A program made the translations under genes and the position numbers. 64,000 nt of DNA from Candidatus Chryseobacterium colombiense (GTDB taxonomy: Bacteria > Bacteroidota > Bacteroidia > Flavobacteriales > Weeksellaceae), in NCBI GenBank assembly GCA_029203185.1, contig CP119310.1, positions 2,672,001-2,736,000 on the forward strand, written 5' to 3'. Shown piece after piece: positions 16,164 through 24,611 of this stretch (positions are counted from its first letter, which is position 1; the number at the start of each line of letters is the position of its first letter). Under the pieces are notes generated by a model. It made no database searches. It was not told where the DNA came from and was given only the letters and a program-made list of their open reading frames with translations.

Positions 16164-16586
16164 ATGAATAAGTTTGACAAAGCTTATCTAAAAATGGCTC
16201 AGGAATGGGCAAAGCTTTCTTACTGTAAGAGAAAACAGGTAGGAGCTCTGATTGTAAAAGACAGAATGATCATTTCTGACGGATACAATGGCACTCCTTC
16301 CGGGTTTGAGAATTGCTGTGAAAATGAGGAAGGCAAAACGCATTGGTATGTACTGCATGCCGAAGCTAATGCTATATTGAAACTTGCAGCCTCAACACAA
16401 TCAGCCAAGGGAGCAACATTATATTTAACACTTTCACCATGCAAAGAATGCAGTAAACTGATTTTGCAGGCGGGAATTACGAAATTAGTATATGTTAATG
16501 AATATTCTGACGATGACGGAATATCATTTTTAAAAAATCATAATATAGAGATAGAGCAGATATCCGATGTTGAACTAAAAAAATAA
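16164..16586 (+). CDS. deoxycytidylate deaminase family protein
   Basis: A 140-residue zinc deaminase. HAEANAILKLAAS holds the zinc His and catalytic Glu (about residues 72-74), and LSPCKECSKLIL holds the two zinc cysteines (about 95-101). The preceding KRKQVGALIVKDRMIISDGYNGTPSGF split motif is typical of dCMP deaminases, which make dUMP for thymidylate synthesis. A ComE operon protein 2 role is also given to this family. It ends 7 bp before xerD. Confidence 0.93.
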   Translation: MNKFDKAYLKMAQEWAKLSYCKRKQVGALIVKDRMIISDGYNGTPSGFENCCENEEGKTHWYVLHAEANAILKLAASTQSAKGATLYLTLSPCKECSKLILQAGITKLVYVNEYSDDDGISFLKNHNIEIEQISDVELKK

Positions 16587-16593
16587 AACACAA

Positions 16594-17508
16594 ATGACTT
16601 GGCAGGAAAAAATTAAAGATTTTGAAATTTTTCTTCGGTTCGAGAGGAATTTTTCAGAAAATACCCTCGACGCCTATATACGGGACATCAAAAAATTAAA
16701 AGAATATAGTGAAGAAAGTCTTGACAATATTGGCCCGGATGTTATAAGCTATGAAGATATTCAGCAATACATATTCTTACTTTCAAAACAAAAATTTAGC
16801 GAAAGATCTCAGGCCAGATGGATTTCTTCCATAAAGGCTTTTTTCAAATATTTAGTAGAGGACGAAATAAGAGAAGACAATCCGGCAACATTACTTGAAG
16901 GCCCTAAATTGGGACTATACCTTCCGGATACATTAAGCCTTCCTGATATTAATAAAATCATTAACGCTATAGAAGTTTCAACCGATCTGGGTAAAAGAAA
17001 CCAATGTATCATTGAGGTTCTTTATGGATGCGGACTTCGTGTTTCTGAGCTTATTGAATTAAAGATTTCTAATATCAACTTTACTGAAAAATTCATTAAA
17101 GTAACAGGAAAAGGAGATAAAACTAGACTTGTTCCTTTGGCAGACTACACTGCCGAGTTATTAAAAAACTACATTCAGGATGTCCGTTCCAAAAACAAGA
17201 TCAATAAAAAGCATGAAGATTGCCTTTTCTTAAACAGCAGAGGAACCTCCATGTCAAGGGTAATTGTATTTTTGATCATCAAAGAATTAACGGATAAAGC
17301 AGGGGTTAACAAAAAGATTTCGCCTCATACATTCCGACATTCTTTTGCTACCCACCTCTTACAAAACGGAGCTGATTTGCGTTACATTCAGGAAATGCTT
17401 GGTCATTCAAGCATTACCACGACTGAAATTTATACCCATTTGAAAACGGAGGAACTTCGGGATGTCATATTAAATTATCACCCGAGAAACATCAACATTA
17501 CGCAATGA
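16594..17508 (+). CDS. xerD: site-specific tyrosine recombinase XerD
   Basis: Resolves chromosome dimers at dif together with FtsK. The 304-residue protein has an N-terminal SAM-like core-binding domain (residues 5-90) and a catalytic domain with R149 (CGLRVSEL), a Lys near 173 (VTGKGDKTR), H245 and R248 (HTFRHSFATHLL), H271 (LGHSSI) and Y280 (TEIYTH). The spacing agrees residue for residue with E. coli XerD. There are no att sites or cargo genes, so it is housekeeping rather than an element integrase. Its last bases overlap the NUDIX start (ATGA). Confidence 0.95.
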   Translation: MTWQEKIKDFEIFLRFERNFSENTLDAYIRDIKKLKEYSEESLDNIGPDVISYEDIQQYIFLLSKQKFSERSQARWISSIKAFFKYLVEDEIREDNPATLLEGPKLGLYLPDTLSLPDINKIINAIEVSTDLGKRNQCIIEVLYGCGLRVSELIELKISNINFTEKFIKVTGKGDKTRLVPLADYTAELLKNYIQDVRSKNKINKKHEDCLFLNSRGTSMSRVIVFLIIKELTDKAGVNKKISPHTFRHSFATHLLQNGADLRYIQEMLGHSSITTTEIYTHLKTEELRDVILNYHPRNINITQ

Positions 17509-18020
17509 AGCTATTGAAATACTGCCCTAGCTGCGGCAAAGAATCCTTACAGTGGAATAATGAAAAGAAATGGAGCTGCCCTGAATGTGGTTTTACATTA
17601 TATAATAACGTAGCCGGAGCAGTAGCAGTTGTGATAAGATGTGGTGACGAAATCTATTTAACAAGACGAAACAGAGAACCTAAAAAGGGGAAATTAGATT
17701 TAGCAGGAGGATTTGTAGACCCAAAAGAAAGTGCAGAAGAAACGTGTAAAAGAGAACTTTTTGAGGAGCTCCAGATAAGTATTGATTCCTCAAATTTAAA
17801 ATACCTTACAAGCCTTCCTAATATTTATCAATACAAAGAAATTGATTATAATACGATCGATCTTTTTTACGAATATCATGTTTCGGAAAAGTTTGAAGTA
17901 AATCTAGAACTCTCCGAAATTTCTGAAGCCCTCTGGGTACCTTTGAAGGAACTTGATCTTCAAGAAATCGCCTTCGATTCTCAGAAAATCTTTTTTGAAA
18001 AATATTCACAATCTATATAA
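17505..18020 (+). CDS. NUDIX hydrolase with N-terminal zinc ribbon
   Basis: A 171-residue protein. A four-Cys ribbon (C7, C10, C25, C28 in CPSC and CPEC) resembles that of NudC-type NADH pyrophosphatases. A Nudix box runs from G69 with E75 and REL-EE (R83, E84, E87, E88). The usual Gly near its end is replaced by Gln. The ribbon suggests a nucleotide diphosphate substrate such as NAD-like or ADP-sugar compounds, but that is not determined. Coupled to xerD by a 4-bp overlap and followed by a terminator. Confidence 0.88.
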   Translation: MKLLKYCPSCGKESLQWNNEKKWSCPECGFTLYNNVAGAVAVVIRCGDEIYLTRRNREPKKGKLDLAGGFVDPKESAEETCKRELFEELQISIDSSNLKYLTSLPNIYQYKEIDYNTIDLFYEYHVSEKFEVNLELSEISEALWVPLKELDLQEIAFDSQKIFFEKYSQSI

Positions 18021-18023
18021 AAG

Positions 18024-18045
18024 AATCGCAGAAATATCTGCGATT
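18024..18045. terminator. terminator after the NUDIX gene
   Basis: AATCGCAGA pairs with TCTGCGATT around a four-base loop and is followed by six T. It separates the + strand run from the converging haem-binding gene. Confidence 0.9.
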
Positions 18046-18054
18046 TTTTGTTTC

Positions 18055-18513
18055 TTAATAAGAATTAGTTTTAATCATTTCTTCAAAATATTTCACCAGT
18101 AGCGCTCTTTCTGCATCTGATAAATTAGCCTCTTTATGATAAACCATATATCCCGGTAAAGGCATGGCTTTGCTTTGAATGGTTTGAATAGATTTATCAA
18201 GCATACTTTTTTTCAAATCTTTGTTATAAGTCTCCCAGACCGAAAAATTAAGATGTTCCCGTCCTTCATTAATATGACTTTTAATTGACCATGAAATAGG
18301 TGCAAAATAAGCATATTTAGGATACACTGTTTCATTCGAATGACAGTCATAGCATGCTGACTTAATTAGAGTCCTGATTTTAGCTGGTGTTTTTTTAACA
18401 TCCACAAAGTTGACTGAACTTTTAACAGCAACATTCGTTTTATCAATCGGTATAAACTGAATGAGAACAAACCCGACAAGCACCCAAAACAATATTTTCT
18501 TTACAGTTGCCAT
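18055..18513 (-). CDS. haem-binding domain protein
   Basis: A 152-residue protein with an N-terminal membrane anchor (residues 6-21) and one cytochrome-c-type CYDCH motif (about residues 53-57, in SACYDCHSNET). PISWSIKSHINEGREHLNFS and KAMPLPGYMVYH follow (split here). This is the pattern of the haem-bd domain (PF14376) common in Bacteroidota. It is probably a periplasmic monohaem electron carrier or sensor; the Met in PLPGYM could be the sixth ligand. It lies 6 bp after the Ig-like lipoprotein and is likely its operon partner. Confidence 0.88.
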   Translation of the reverse strand: MATVKKILFWVLVGFVLIQFIPIDKTNVAVKSSVNFVDVKKTPAKIRTLIKSACYDCHSNETVYPKYAYFAPISWSIKSHINEGREHLNFSVWETYNKDLKKSMLDKSIQTIQSKAMPLPGYMVYHKEANLSDAERALLVKYFEEMIKTNSY

Positions 18514-18519
18514 GATTAT

Positions 18520-20286
18520 TTATTTTACAGGAGTTAAAATCCCTCTATCAGACTTAATAGGTTTAGTTGTAGTTGGTACCGTTGTGCTATTAGTTCCGTT
18601 AAGTTCCGTAGCTTTAGCCTCGGTCGGGGCTGTAGTTTTATTCGTAGAAGATTTAGGACTGTCCAATGTTCTTGTATCTTTTAAATCCCAGTCTTCATTG
18701 GAATCCCATAATGGTCTTACGATTGCCTGTTTATAATATACATAAGCATCTTCCGCAAAAATTTCTTTTTCCAAATCTGCTTCGTCCCAAAACTTATTTC
18801 CGTTATTATCAACAAGAATCCTTACGATATATTCGCCCGGCTTTAAAATATCAAACTTTACATAATCTCCTTTTGTATATTTCTGATACAATACTTTATC
18901 GGAAGAATCCAGCAACTGAATCCAATAATCAGCAGTAGGAGCATTGGTAAGCCTGAATGCCAAGCTTCCGTAGTTTTCAACTTTATCCGCTTCAAAATCA
19001 AGACGGTAAGGATCTCCTATCTTATCATAGAATGAAGAAATCGTTTTACTTGGGATCGTAAACTGATATTTTTTCCCAGCTTCAAAATTAGAAGTCACCA
19101 ACACATGATAAGGATTAGTCTCAGAAATCCTGGCTTTAAATTCCTGGGTTACCGTACTATCTTTTTTCAATATCCATTTTTCAGGCTCAATTGAATTGAT
19201 TATAAAATTTGAAACAATAGTAAGGTCTGATTTCGGTGGTAAAAGGGCATTTCCGTTAGAAATGGTCATTTTATTCTTCGGATTATACTTATAGAATAAT
19301 GAAGTGGTTAAAGCACTGTCTTTTATCCCAGCATCATACTTAAATTTTAAATTCTCAGTTACATTCTGTCCAACATCACTTTTCACAGCATCAAACCATA
19401 TTTTTACAGAATCTGATTTCGGAGTATGCGTAATTTTTATATCTTTAAGTTTCTCACTCAAAGGATTTACTTTCACATTTTCAGGATGCCCTTCAAAAGT
19501 CATGGTAACCCCTCCCGGCATTTCTTTCGTTTCAATATACTTAAGCGGTTTTTTAGAAGGATAAATTTTAAGATTCAGACCTGATATTGATTTTGAAAAA
19601 TCGATAGCCTCTTTCTGAAAACCTATTTTTTCTTTACCCGGATCATATACTGAGTTTCCATTCTCATCCTCAAAAGCTACAATTTTATATTTACCCGGTG
19701 ACAAATAATTAAGTTCATAATATCCGTCATCATCTACTTTAGTAATATAATAAGGTTTCTGTCTGTAATTCATGGTATCTTTTACCTGAAAAAGACCGAC
19801 AACCATTTTGTTTTCCCCCGAGCTTTTTTTAGTGGAAAGAGCATCTTTTATTTCTCCACTGATATATAAATCATCTATTTTTTCTCCGGTAGAAAAGGCA
19901 AAATTGAAATATTTTAAAATATTTCCTTCGTTATTATCTGCTATTGCATTTCCGAAATTAAAATTATAGGTGGTATTTGCCTGTAAAGTATCCGTCCACT
20001 GAATCAAAAGAAATTTATTCGCAATATTGGAAGGAAGAATTTTCTTAATATTTCTAATAGGTGGCGAAATACTCAGGTTCTTATTAATGTCCTTTAAGGT
20101 AATATATTCGTCAAAATCGATTCTCAGCTCCTTAATATCTCTGGGAACGTTAATTCTTGTGGTATCAATATTGGAACTTAGAAACTTCGGTGCTAAAGAA
20201 TCTTTTGGCCCTCCGATAGGAGAACCCAATCTTGCACATGAATGCAAAAGAAAAGCAGCAACGAATAATAAAAAAAATCTTTTCAT
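18520..20286 (-). CDS. large lipoprotein with Ig-like (SbsA-type) domain
   Basis: A 588-residue lipoprotein: signal peptide MKRFFLLFVAAFLLHSC with the lipobox Cys at 17, then an Ig-like Big_5 domain (about residues 30-130, ELRIDFDEYITL to FNFAFSTG). A segment with FEDENGNSVYDPGKEKIGF resembles a calcium-loop or carboxypeptidase-regulatory-like domain. A second FVDNNGNKF-type repeat is near the C-terminus (LVDNNGNKFWDEADLEKE). The last 50 residues are a Thr/Ser-rich low-complexity tail. The start was moved from an upstream ATG to 20286 because the signal peptide begins there. Surface or periplasmic role; exact function unknown. Confidence 0.85.
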   Translation of the reverse strand: MKRFFLLFVAAFLLHSCARLGSPIGGPKDSLAPKFLSSNIDTTRINVPRDIKELRIDFDEYITLKDINKNLSISPPIRNIKKILPSNIANKFLLIQWTDTLQANTTYNFNFGNAIADNNEGNILKYFNFAFSTGEKIDDLYISGEIKDALSTKKSSGENKMVVGLFQVKDTMNYRQKPYYITKVDDDGYYELNYLSPGKYKIVAFEDENGNSVYDPGKEKIGFQKEAIDFSKSISGLNLKIYPSKKPLKYIETKEMPGGVTMTFEGHPENVKVNPLSEKLKDIKITHTPKSDSVKIWFDAVKSDVGQNVTENLKFKYDAGIKDSALTTSLFYKYNPKNKMTISNGNALLPPKSDLTIVSNFIINSIEPEKWILKKDSTVTQEFKARISETNPYHVLVTSNFEAGKKYQFTIPSKTISSFYDKIGDPYRLDFEADKVENYGSLAFRLTNAPTADYWIQLLDSSDKVLYQKYTKGDYVKFDILKPGEYIVRILVDNNGNKFWDEADLEKEIFAEDAYVYYKQAIVRPLWDSNEDWDLKDTRTLDSPKSSTNKTTAPTEAKATELNGTNSTTVPTTTKPIKSDRGILTPVK

Positions 20287-20299
20287 GAATACGTTTGAA

Positions 20300-20307
20300 C
20301 AAAAGTA
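20300..20307 (-). promoter_or_regulatory. candidate promoter of the Ig-like lipoprotein
   Basis: TACTTTTG on the minus strand matches TAnnTTTG and lies 13 bp before the ATG at 20286, giving a very short leader. It sits in the 25-bp gap after the serine hydrolase gene. Confidence 0.4.
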
Positions 20308-20311
20308 AACA

Positions 20312-21571
20312 TTATTCTCCAAAAACTTCATTTCCTCCGTTCAAAGAATCTTTATTATCGTTCATCACCGTATGTAATTTCGCTTTTTGCTGTGGAAAAT
20401 TTTCAAATAAGCCAGATAAAGCCAATGCTGTATAAACTCTTCCCGAATATTTATTACCAATAGCAACAATCGTGACTTTAGATTTCAGCAAATGAGCAAA
20501 AACCGAATTAGAACCATGCCACCATCCGTTGTGATACGTCAGCTTTTCTCCGTTATCAAAAATCTTCATTCTAAAACCTAAGCCATAATTATTCATCCCG
20601 AATTTTTCATTGCTGTAGGGCTCGAAAACCATCTTCATTAATTCAGGCTTTAAGAAATCCTTTGAAAACATTGCTTTTGAAAAGTTGAAAAGATCTCTTG
20701 GTGTAGTGTATACATTCTTATCTCCATAGATAAGATCTAACCGATCTAAAGGATATAATTTATTCCCTCCAAAATAAAACGACTGAGAAGCTGTCGGAAT
20801 ATCCTTTTCCTGAAAAATATAGGTATTCTTCATTTTCAGTGGCGCAAAGACCATTTCTTTCATAGCCTGCGGAAAAGGTGTTTTTGTTACTTTTTCAATC
20901 ACTAATGCCAGTAAAGCAAAATTGGTGTTGCAGTACATAAACCCGGTATCAGTATCTCTTGCCAAATCAGGTTTATATTTAATGATCATGTTCAATACAT
21001 CCTGATTGGTTATAAATGGCTTGGATAATTCAGCAGGTTCCGGTTTTATTTTTGTGATAAAATATTCGTATTTCGGCAGTCCGCTTCTCTGATCCAGTAA
21101 AGTCTGAACCGTCACATTGGGATAAGGAAATCCTGGAAAAAAATCAGTCAGGTGATCAGACAGTTTTATTTTTCCGGCTTCTATTAATTTCATCATCGCC
21201 ATTGCCGTCATGGTCTTTGAAACCGAAGCGACATGCAAAGGTGTATTTTTGTCAATAGGCATTTGATTCCCTTCCCTTCCGAAACCTCTGTAGTTTTCGT
21301 ACAGTATTTCATCTCCTTTTGCAACCAAAATTCCACCGCTCAGATTTCCTTTTTCCCAAACCTTCTGATAGTACTGATCAATATACTGAGTGATGGTATT
21401 CTTATCTGAAAGAACTTTATCTTCATCAGTAAAAACATGGTCTAAATCTACCTTCCCATAATTAGGCAGATTGGAAGTATAAACAGGTTCAGACTGCTTT
21501 TCTTCTTTCTTTTGACAGGATATAACACCAAAAAACAGGGCGGAAATAAGTACAAAACTAAGCTTCTTCAT
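20312..21571 (-). CDS. serine hydrolase lipoprotein (class C beta-lactamase/esterase fold)
   Basis: A 419-residue lipoprotein with lipobox VISC (Cys20). The fold motifs are ASVSKTMTAM (SxxK nucleophile at about 116-119), MYCNTNFAL (YxN at about 214-216) and YHNGWWHGS (HxG, about 343). This is the Beta-lactamase (PF00144) domain of DD-peptidases, esterases and class C beta-lactamases. Being anchored in the envelope and sitting with other lipoproteins, it may act on peptidoglycan or peptides. Resistance is not implied by sequence alone. It begins the minus-strand run serine hydrolase, Ig-like lipoprotein, haem-binding protein. Confidence 0.9.
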   Translation of the reverse strand: MKKLSFVLISALFFGVISCQKKEEKQSEPVYTSNLPNYGKVDLDHVFTDEDKVLSDKNTITQYIDQYYQKVWEKGNLSGGILVAKGDEILYENYRGFGREGNQMPIDKNTPLHVASVSKTMTAMAMMKLIEAGKIKLSDHLTDFFPGFPYPNVTVQTLLDQRSGLPKYEYFITKIKPEPAELSKPFITNQDVLNMIIKYKPDLARDTDTGFMYCNTNFALLALVIEKVTKTPFPQAMKEMVFAPLKMKNTYIFQEKDIPTASQSFYFGGNKLYPLDRLDLIYGDKNVYTTPRDLFNFSKAMFSKDFLKPELMKMVFEPYSNEKFGMNNYGLGFRMKIFDNGEKLTYHNGWWHGSNSVFAHLLKSKVTIVAIGNKYSGRVYTALALSGLFENFPQQKAKLHTVMNDNKDSLNGGNEVFGE

Positions 21572-21664
21572 GAATTTCTAAAATGAGTGGCAATTTAATA
21601 AAACCCTAAGAAAATATTAAATATCAGTGATATATTAAGACTTATTTAACATAAATCAAACTTC

Positions 21665-22594
21665 CTATAAAAACGAAGCTACGATTTTATCTACAATCAC
21701 CTGCGCCAGTTTTTCTTTGCTCTGGTGTGTCCATCCGGCGATATGTGGTGTTACAATTGCTTTTTCAGAATTCAGCAAATACTGAAGGGTATCATTTTCA
21801 GATTCTATATTCTCAAAAGAAGATTTCTCATATTCCAGCACATCCAGACAGGCTCCTTTTACCTTCCCTGATTCAATTGCGTCAACTAAACTTTTAGTTT
21901 GCACATTTTTTCCTCTCGCAGTATTCACAAAATAAAATTCATTTTTCATTTCTGCAATAAATGTTGAATCTATTAGATAATGCGTTTCAGAAGTTAATGG
22001 GATATGTAAACTTAAAACCTCAGCTTTTTCTTTTAATTCATCCAAAGAAACCTGGGTTGCATATTTATCGGAAAGATTGGGAAGAATATCATGGAAAATA
22101 ACTTTACATCCAAACCCGGAAAGTCTTTTTGCCGTTGCTTTTCCCATATTTCCATACCCGATTAAACCCACCGTTTTACCAAGAAGTTCATCTCCTCTGT
22201 TTTCTTCACGAAGCCAGATTCCATTTTTTACTTCCTGGGAAGCGATAAAAAGACGGTTCATTAAAATCAACAGCATTCCGACCACATGTTCTGCCACAGA
22301 ATCCCTATTTCCTTCAGGAGAATTAATCAGCTGTATTCCTAATATTTCAGCAACAGGAATATCAATATTTTCCATTCCCGCTCCTACTCTTGCGATGAAT
22401 TTCAGGTTTTTTGCCTTTTCTAAAAAGTTCTTATCCAAAGGAATTCTGCTTCTTATAATCACTCCGTCATAATTCTCAATTTTACTGCAAACCTCATCAT
22501 AAGAAGACGTAAAATCTTCTTCCAGGGTACAGTTTTTAGCCAAAAGCTGTTCAGTAATAAGCGGATGATTTTTATCGAGGAGTAAAATTCTCAT
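21665..22594 (-). CDS. D-isomer 2-hydroxyacid dehydrogenase
   Basis: A roughly 309-residue NAD(P)-dependent dehydrogenase related to phosphoglycerate dehydrogenase. The Rossmann motif is VGLIGYGNMGKATAKRL, the substrate Arg is in FIARVGAGMENID and FVNTARG, and the catalytic His is in IVTPHIAGWT. It lacks the C-terminal ACT domain of full-length SerA. The start at 22594 (MRILLLDKNHP) is preferred over an ATG three codons upstream. A SerA role is possible, but no serine-pathway gene is adjacent. Confidence 0.9.
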   Translation of the reverse strand: MRILLLDKNHPLITEQLLAKNCTLEEDFTSSYDEVCSKIENYDGVIIRSRIPLDKNFLEKAKNLKFIARVGAGMENIDIPVAEILGIQLINSPEGNRDSVAEHVVGMLLILMNRLFIASQEVKNGIWLREENRGDELLGKTVGLIGYGNMGKATAKRLSGFGCKVIFHDILPNLSDKYATQVSLDELKEKAEVLSLHIPLTSETHYLIDSTFIAEMKNEFYFVNTARGKNVQTKSLVDAIESGKVKGACLDVLEYEKSSFENIESENDTLQYLLNSEKAIVTPHIAGWTHQSKEKLAQVIVDKIVASFL

Positions 22595-22610
22595 AGAAGA
22601 CATAATTCTT

Positions 22611-22632
22611 TATATTTGTTGTTGCAAAGGTA
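22611..22632. promoter_or_regulatory. back-to-back -7 elements of divergent genes
   Basis: TATATTTG (22611-22618, plus strand) faces the DUF1648 gene. TACCTTTG (22632-22625, minus strand) faces the dehydrogenase and has TTTC 19 bp upstream. The two elements overlap in the 96-bp divergent gap, so the promoters must compete. Confidence 0.5.
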
Positions 22633-22690
22633 AGTTTCAGAGATCGAGAAACCACTTTTGCAGGATAGAATTTTTCAATTTTCTCATCTT

Positions 22691-23047
22691 ATGAAGTTAC
22701 ATAAGTTTATTTTCGGGCTTTCCATATTGTTATTGACTGGCTACAGTGTTTTTTTAGCTGTTAAGTTTCCCTCTATTAAGGAAATTATTCCCATTCACTA
22801 TTCTTCCGGAGAGCCAGATGGTTTTGGAAGTAAAATGTTTTTGTGGCTGGAAGTCGGTCTTAATGCAATTCTATTATTTTTCATAGGATTAATTATCACA
22901 TATCCGCAAAAGGCATTTGGAATGGAAAGCGATTTTTTGGAAACCTCCAGAAAAAAAGCAATAAAAAACCGACAAATATTTTTGTCGGTCCTATCTGTAA
23001 TCATTACATTAATTTTATGTGGTCTTTCTTTAAAAGAGACTATTTAA
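22691..23047 (+). CDS. small DUF1648-like membrane protein
   Basis: A 118-residue protein with three membrane segments: FIFGLSILLLTGYSVFLAV, a middle one and a C-terminal one (IFLSVLSVIITLILC). The loop IPIHYSSGEPDGFGSK is the DUF1648 signature, also found in SdpI-family immunity proteins. The start at 22691 is used because an upstream ATG adds eleven residues unlike the family. Its last four bases overlap the end of the convergent thioesterase gene. No toxin gene is near, so an immunity role is not supported. Confidence 0.8.
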   Translation: MKLHKFIFGLSILLLTGYSVFLAVKFPSIKEIIPIHYSSGEPDGFGSKMFLWLEVGLNAILLFFIGLIITYPQKAFGMESDFLETSRKKAIKNRQIFLSVLSVIITLILCGLSLKETI

Positions 23048-23562
23048 GCTTCTTGGAATAGCTTCTTTAATTCTACGGATTCCGAAGGTTTCATTCTTCC
23101 TGAAAGAATCAATGACAATTCTTTTCTTCTTAATGCAGCCGCAAAACGATCCTTTTCAAGTTCAGTTTCAGGTTCCATTGCCGGAATTGGAATGGGTCTG
23201 TTGAATTCATCCACTGCCACGAAAGTATAAATCCCTGAATTGGTATGGATCTTTTTCTGATTAATCGGATCATCTAACCAAACATCTACATAGATTTCCA
23301 TTGACGTGGAAAAAGCTCTTGAAACTTTAGATTCCATCACAACAATCCCTCCTTCAGGAATAGGATAATCAAAAGACACGTGATTTACAGACGCCGTTAC
23401 CACTCTTCTTTCACAATGTCTGGTTGCAGAGATAGAAGCACACCGGTCCATTCTTGCCAGTAATTCTCCACCAAAAAGGTTTCTCAGCTGATTGGTATCA
23501 TTGGGAAGTACAATATTCGTCATCACCGTCAAAGACTCCGACGCTTTTTTTATTTTTGCCAT
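23044..23562 (-). CDS. acyl-CoA thioesterase, hotdog fold
   Basis: A 172-residue YciA/BACH-type thioesterase that hydrolyses acyl-CoA. The hotdog motifs NQLRNLFGGELLARMDRCAS (about residues 23-42) and VNHVSFDYPIPEGG are clear. The catalytic Asn/Asp pair of the family falls in LPNDTNQ and GELLARMD. It starts 13 bp inside the end of the HU-CCDC81 gene, so the two are translationally coupled. Confidence 0.92.
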   Translation of the reverse strand: MAKIKKASESLTVMTNIVLPNDTNQLRNLFGGELLARMDRCASISATRHCERRVVTASVNHVSFDYPIPEGGIVVMESKVSRAFSTSMEIYVDVWLDDPINQKKIHTNSGIYTFVAVDEFNRPIPIPAMEPETELEKDRFAAALRRKELSLILSGRMKPSESVELKKLFQEA

Positions 23563-24302
23563 TTTGATTTAGGTTTTGAAGCTGTTTTAATTTTCCCAAC
23601 AGCTGGTTTTATGATAGAATCTTTTCTTAAAGAGTCTTTTTTCAAACTATCTGAAATTTTCGTGGTTGCAGAATCTACTTTTACAGGAACTGTTTTCTCT
23701 ATTCTCTTTGTTTTAGTCTGCACAGAAACACTGTCAAAAGACTTTTTCCCGAAAATAAGTTCTTGCTGGGAATATCCCAGATAAGCAATTCCTACTACGG
23801 GAACTACCACAAGAAATGTCCAAAGAATAGATTTATTGAATGTATAATCTTTTTTAGGTTCTACCGATTTTTCCTTTTTTTCAGAGTTTTTAATATCTGA
23901 AATTCTGATTTCTTCCAATCCGTAAAAATCAGGGCGGTCATTTTCAAGACGATTTCCGCTGAAACTAATCTGATCATCATGTAGGGAAAGCTTTCCTAAA
24001 TTCTGGATTTCCAACACCTGATCTGCCTGAAGTTTCTTCTTCCAAAAATCGGTCTGAATCTTCAAATCACTCTTAGAAGCTCCCAATGACATTTGCTTTT
24101 GAGCAGCAATAAAAGCAGCTAATTCTTCAGACTGAATTTCGTAATCCAGATTGAAAGCGATCTGACTTGCAGGAGGCAGAATACTTCCGTTATCTGAATT
24201 GATAATTGCCTTTGAATTTTCTAAAGAAAACACACCAAAGCCCGGAACCACAACGCTTCCAAACTGTTTTAAGTACTCTAAAATGTATGCTGAAATATTC
24301 AT
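23550..24302 (-). CDS. HU-CCDC81 domain membrane protein
   Basis: A 250-residue protein. Two N-terminal HU-like repeats are seen (residues 1-60, LKQFGSVVVPGFGVFSLEN, and about 65-125, WKKKLQADQVLEIQNLGKL). A linker and one membrane segment follow (SILWTFLVVVPVVGIAYLG, about 160-178), then a Ser/Lys-rich repeated periplasmic tail (DSLKKDSLRKDS). This is the HU-CCDC81/SPOR architecture of Bacteroidota, though I cannot see a SPOR domain here. It is probably involved in cell-envelope organisation; DNA binding is not implied. Confidence 0.82.
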   Translation of the reverse strand: MNISAYILEYLKQFGSVVVPGFGVFSLENSKAIINSDNGSILPPASQIAFNLDYEIQSEELAAFIAAQKQMSLGASKSDLKIQTDFWKKKLQADQVLEIQNLGKLSLHDDQISFSGNRLENDRPDFYGLEEIRISDIKNSEKKEKSVEPKKDYTFNKSILWTFLVVVPVVGIAYLGYSQQELIFGKKSFDSVSVQTKTKRIEKTVPVKVDSATTKISDSLKKDSLRKDSIIKPAVGKIKTASKPKSKWQK

Positions 24303-24611
24303 TTGGTGGCAAATTTATAACTTTTCCCTGACTTCTTGAAGCATTTTTCATTATAAAAAAAGATTCTCAAAAAGCTTATTTTTCTGAATTTATTAATCAA
24401 TTCTCATCATTATGCTTATTATATTTAGATTTCAATTGAAAAAAGACCATTTAAACACATCAAAAACAGGATCTCTTTGAATTTTATATTTTATATTTTT
24501 CATAATTTTTAAGCCTAAAATTGATTAAAAACAAAAAAGACTGCCGAAGCAGTCTCAAAAAATCTAACTTTTACTTTTTACTATATAATTACGTTAAATA
24601 TAGCCAATTTA
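24303..24611. other. 309-bp gene-free gap
   Basis: It is AT-rich with no reading frame longer than a few dozen codons and no promoter element that I can support. Its only recognisable feature is the terminator at 24538-24555. Confidence 0.6.
24538..24555. terminator. terminator after the thiamine receptor gene
   Basis: AGACTGC (24538-24544) pairs with GCAGTCT (24549-24555) around CGAA, with T-rich tails on both strands. It lies 56 bp beyond the minus-strand TonB gene. Confidence 0.85.

Noticed and set aside
16594..17508. Tyrosine recombinase as a sign of a mobile element
   Set aside because: Catalytic residues align with housekeeping XerD and no att repeats, tRNA or cargo genes are near.
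20312..21571. Serine hydrolase as a beta-lactamase resistance gene
   Set aside because: The fold includes many peptidases and esterases; motifs alone do not show hydrolysis of beta-lactams.
22691..23047. DUF1648 protein as a toxin immunity gene (SdpI-like)
   Set aside because: No toxin or secretion gene is adjacent, and most DUF1648 proteins are not immunity factors.
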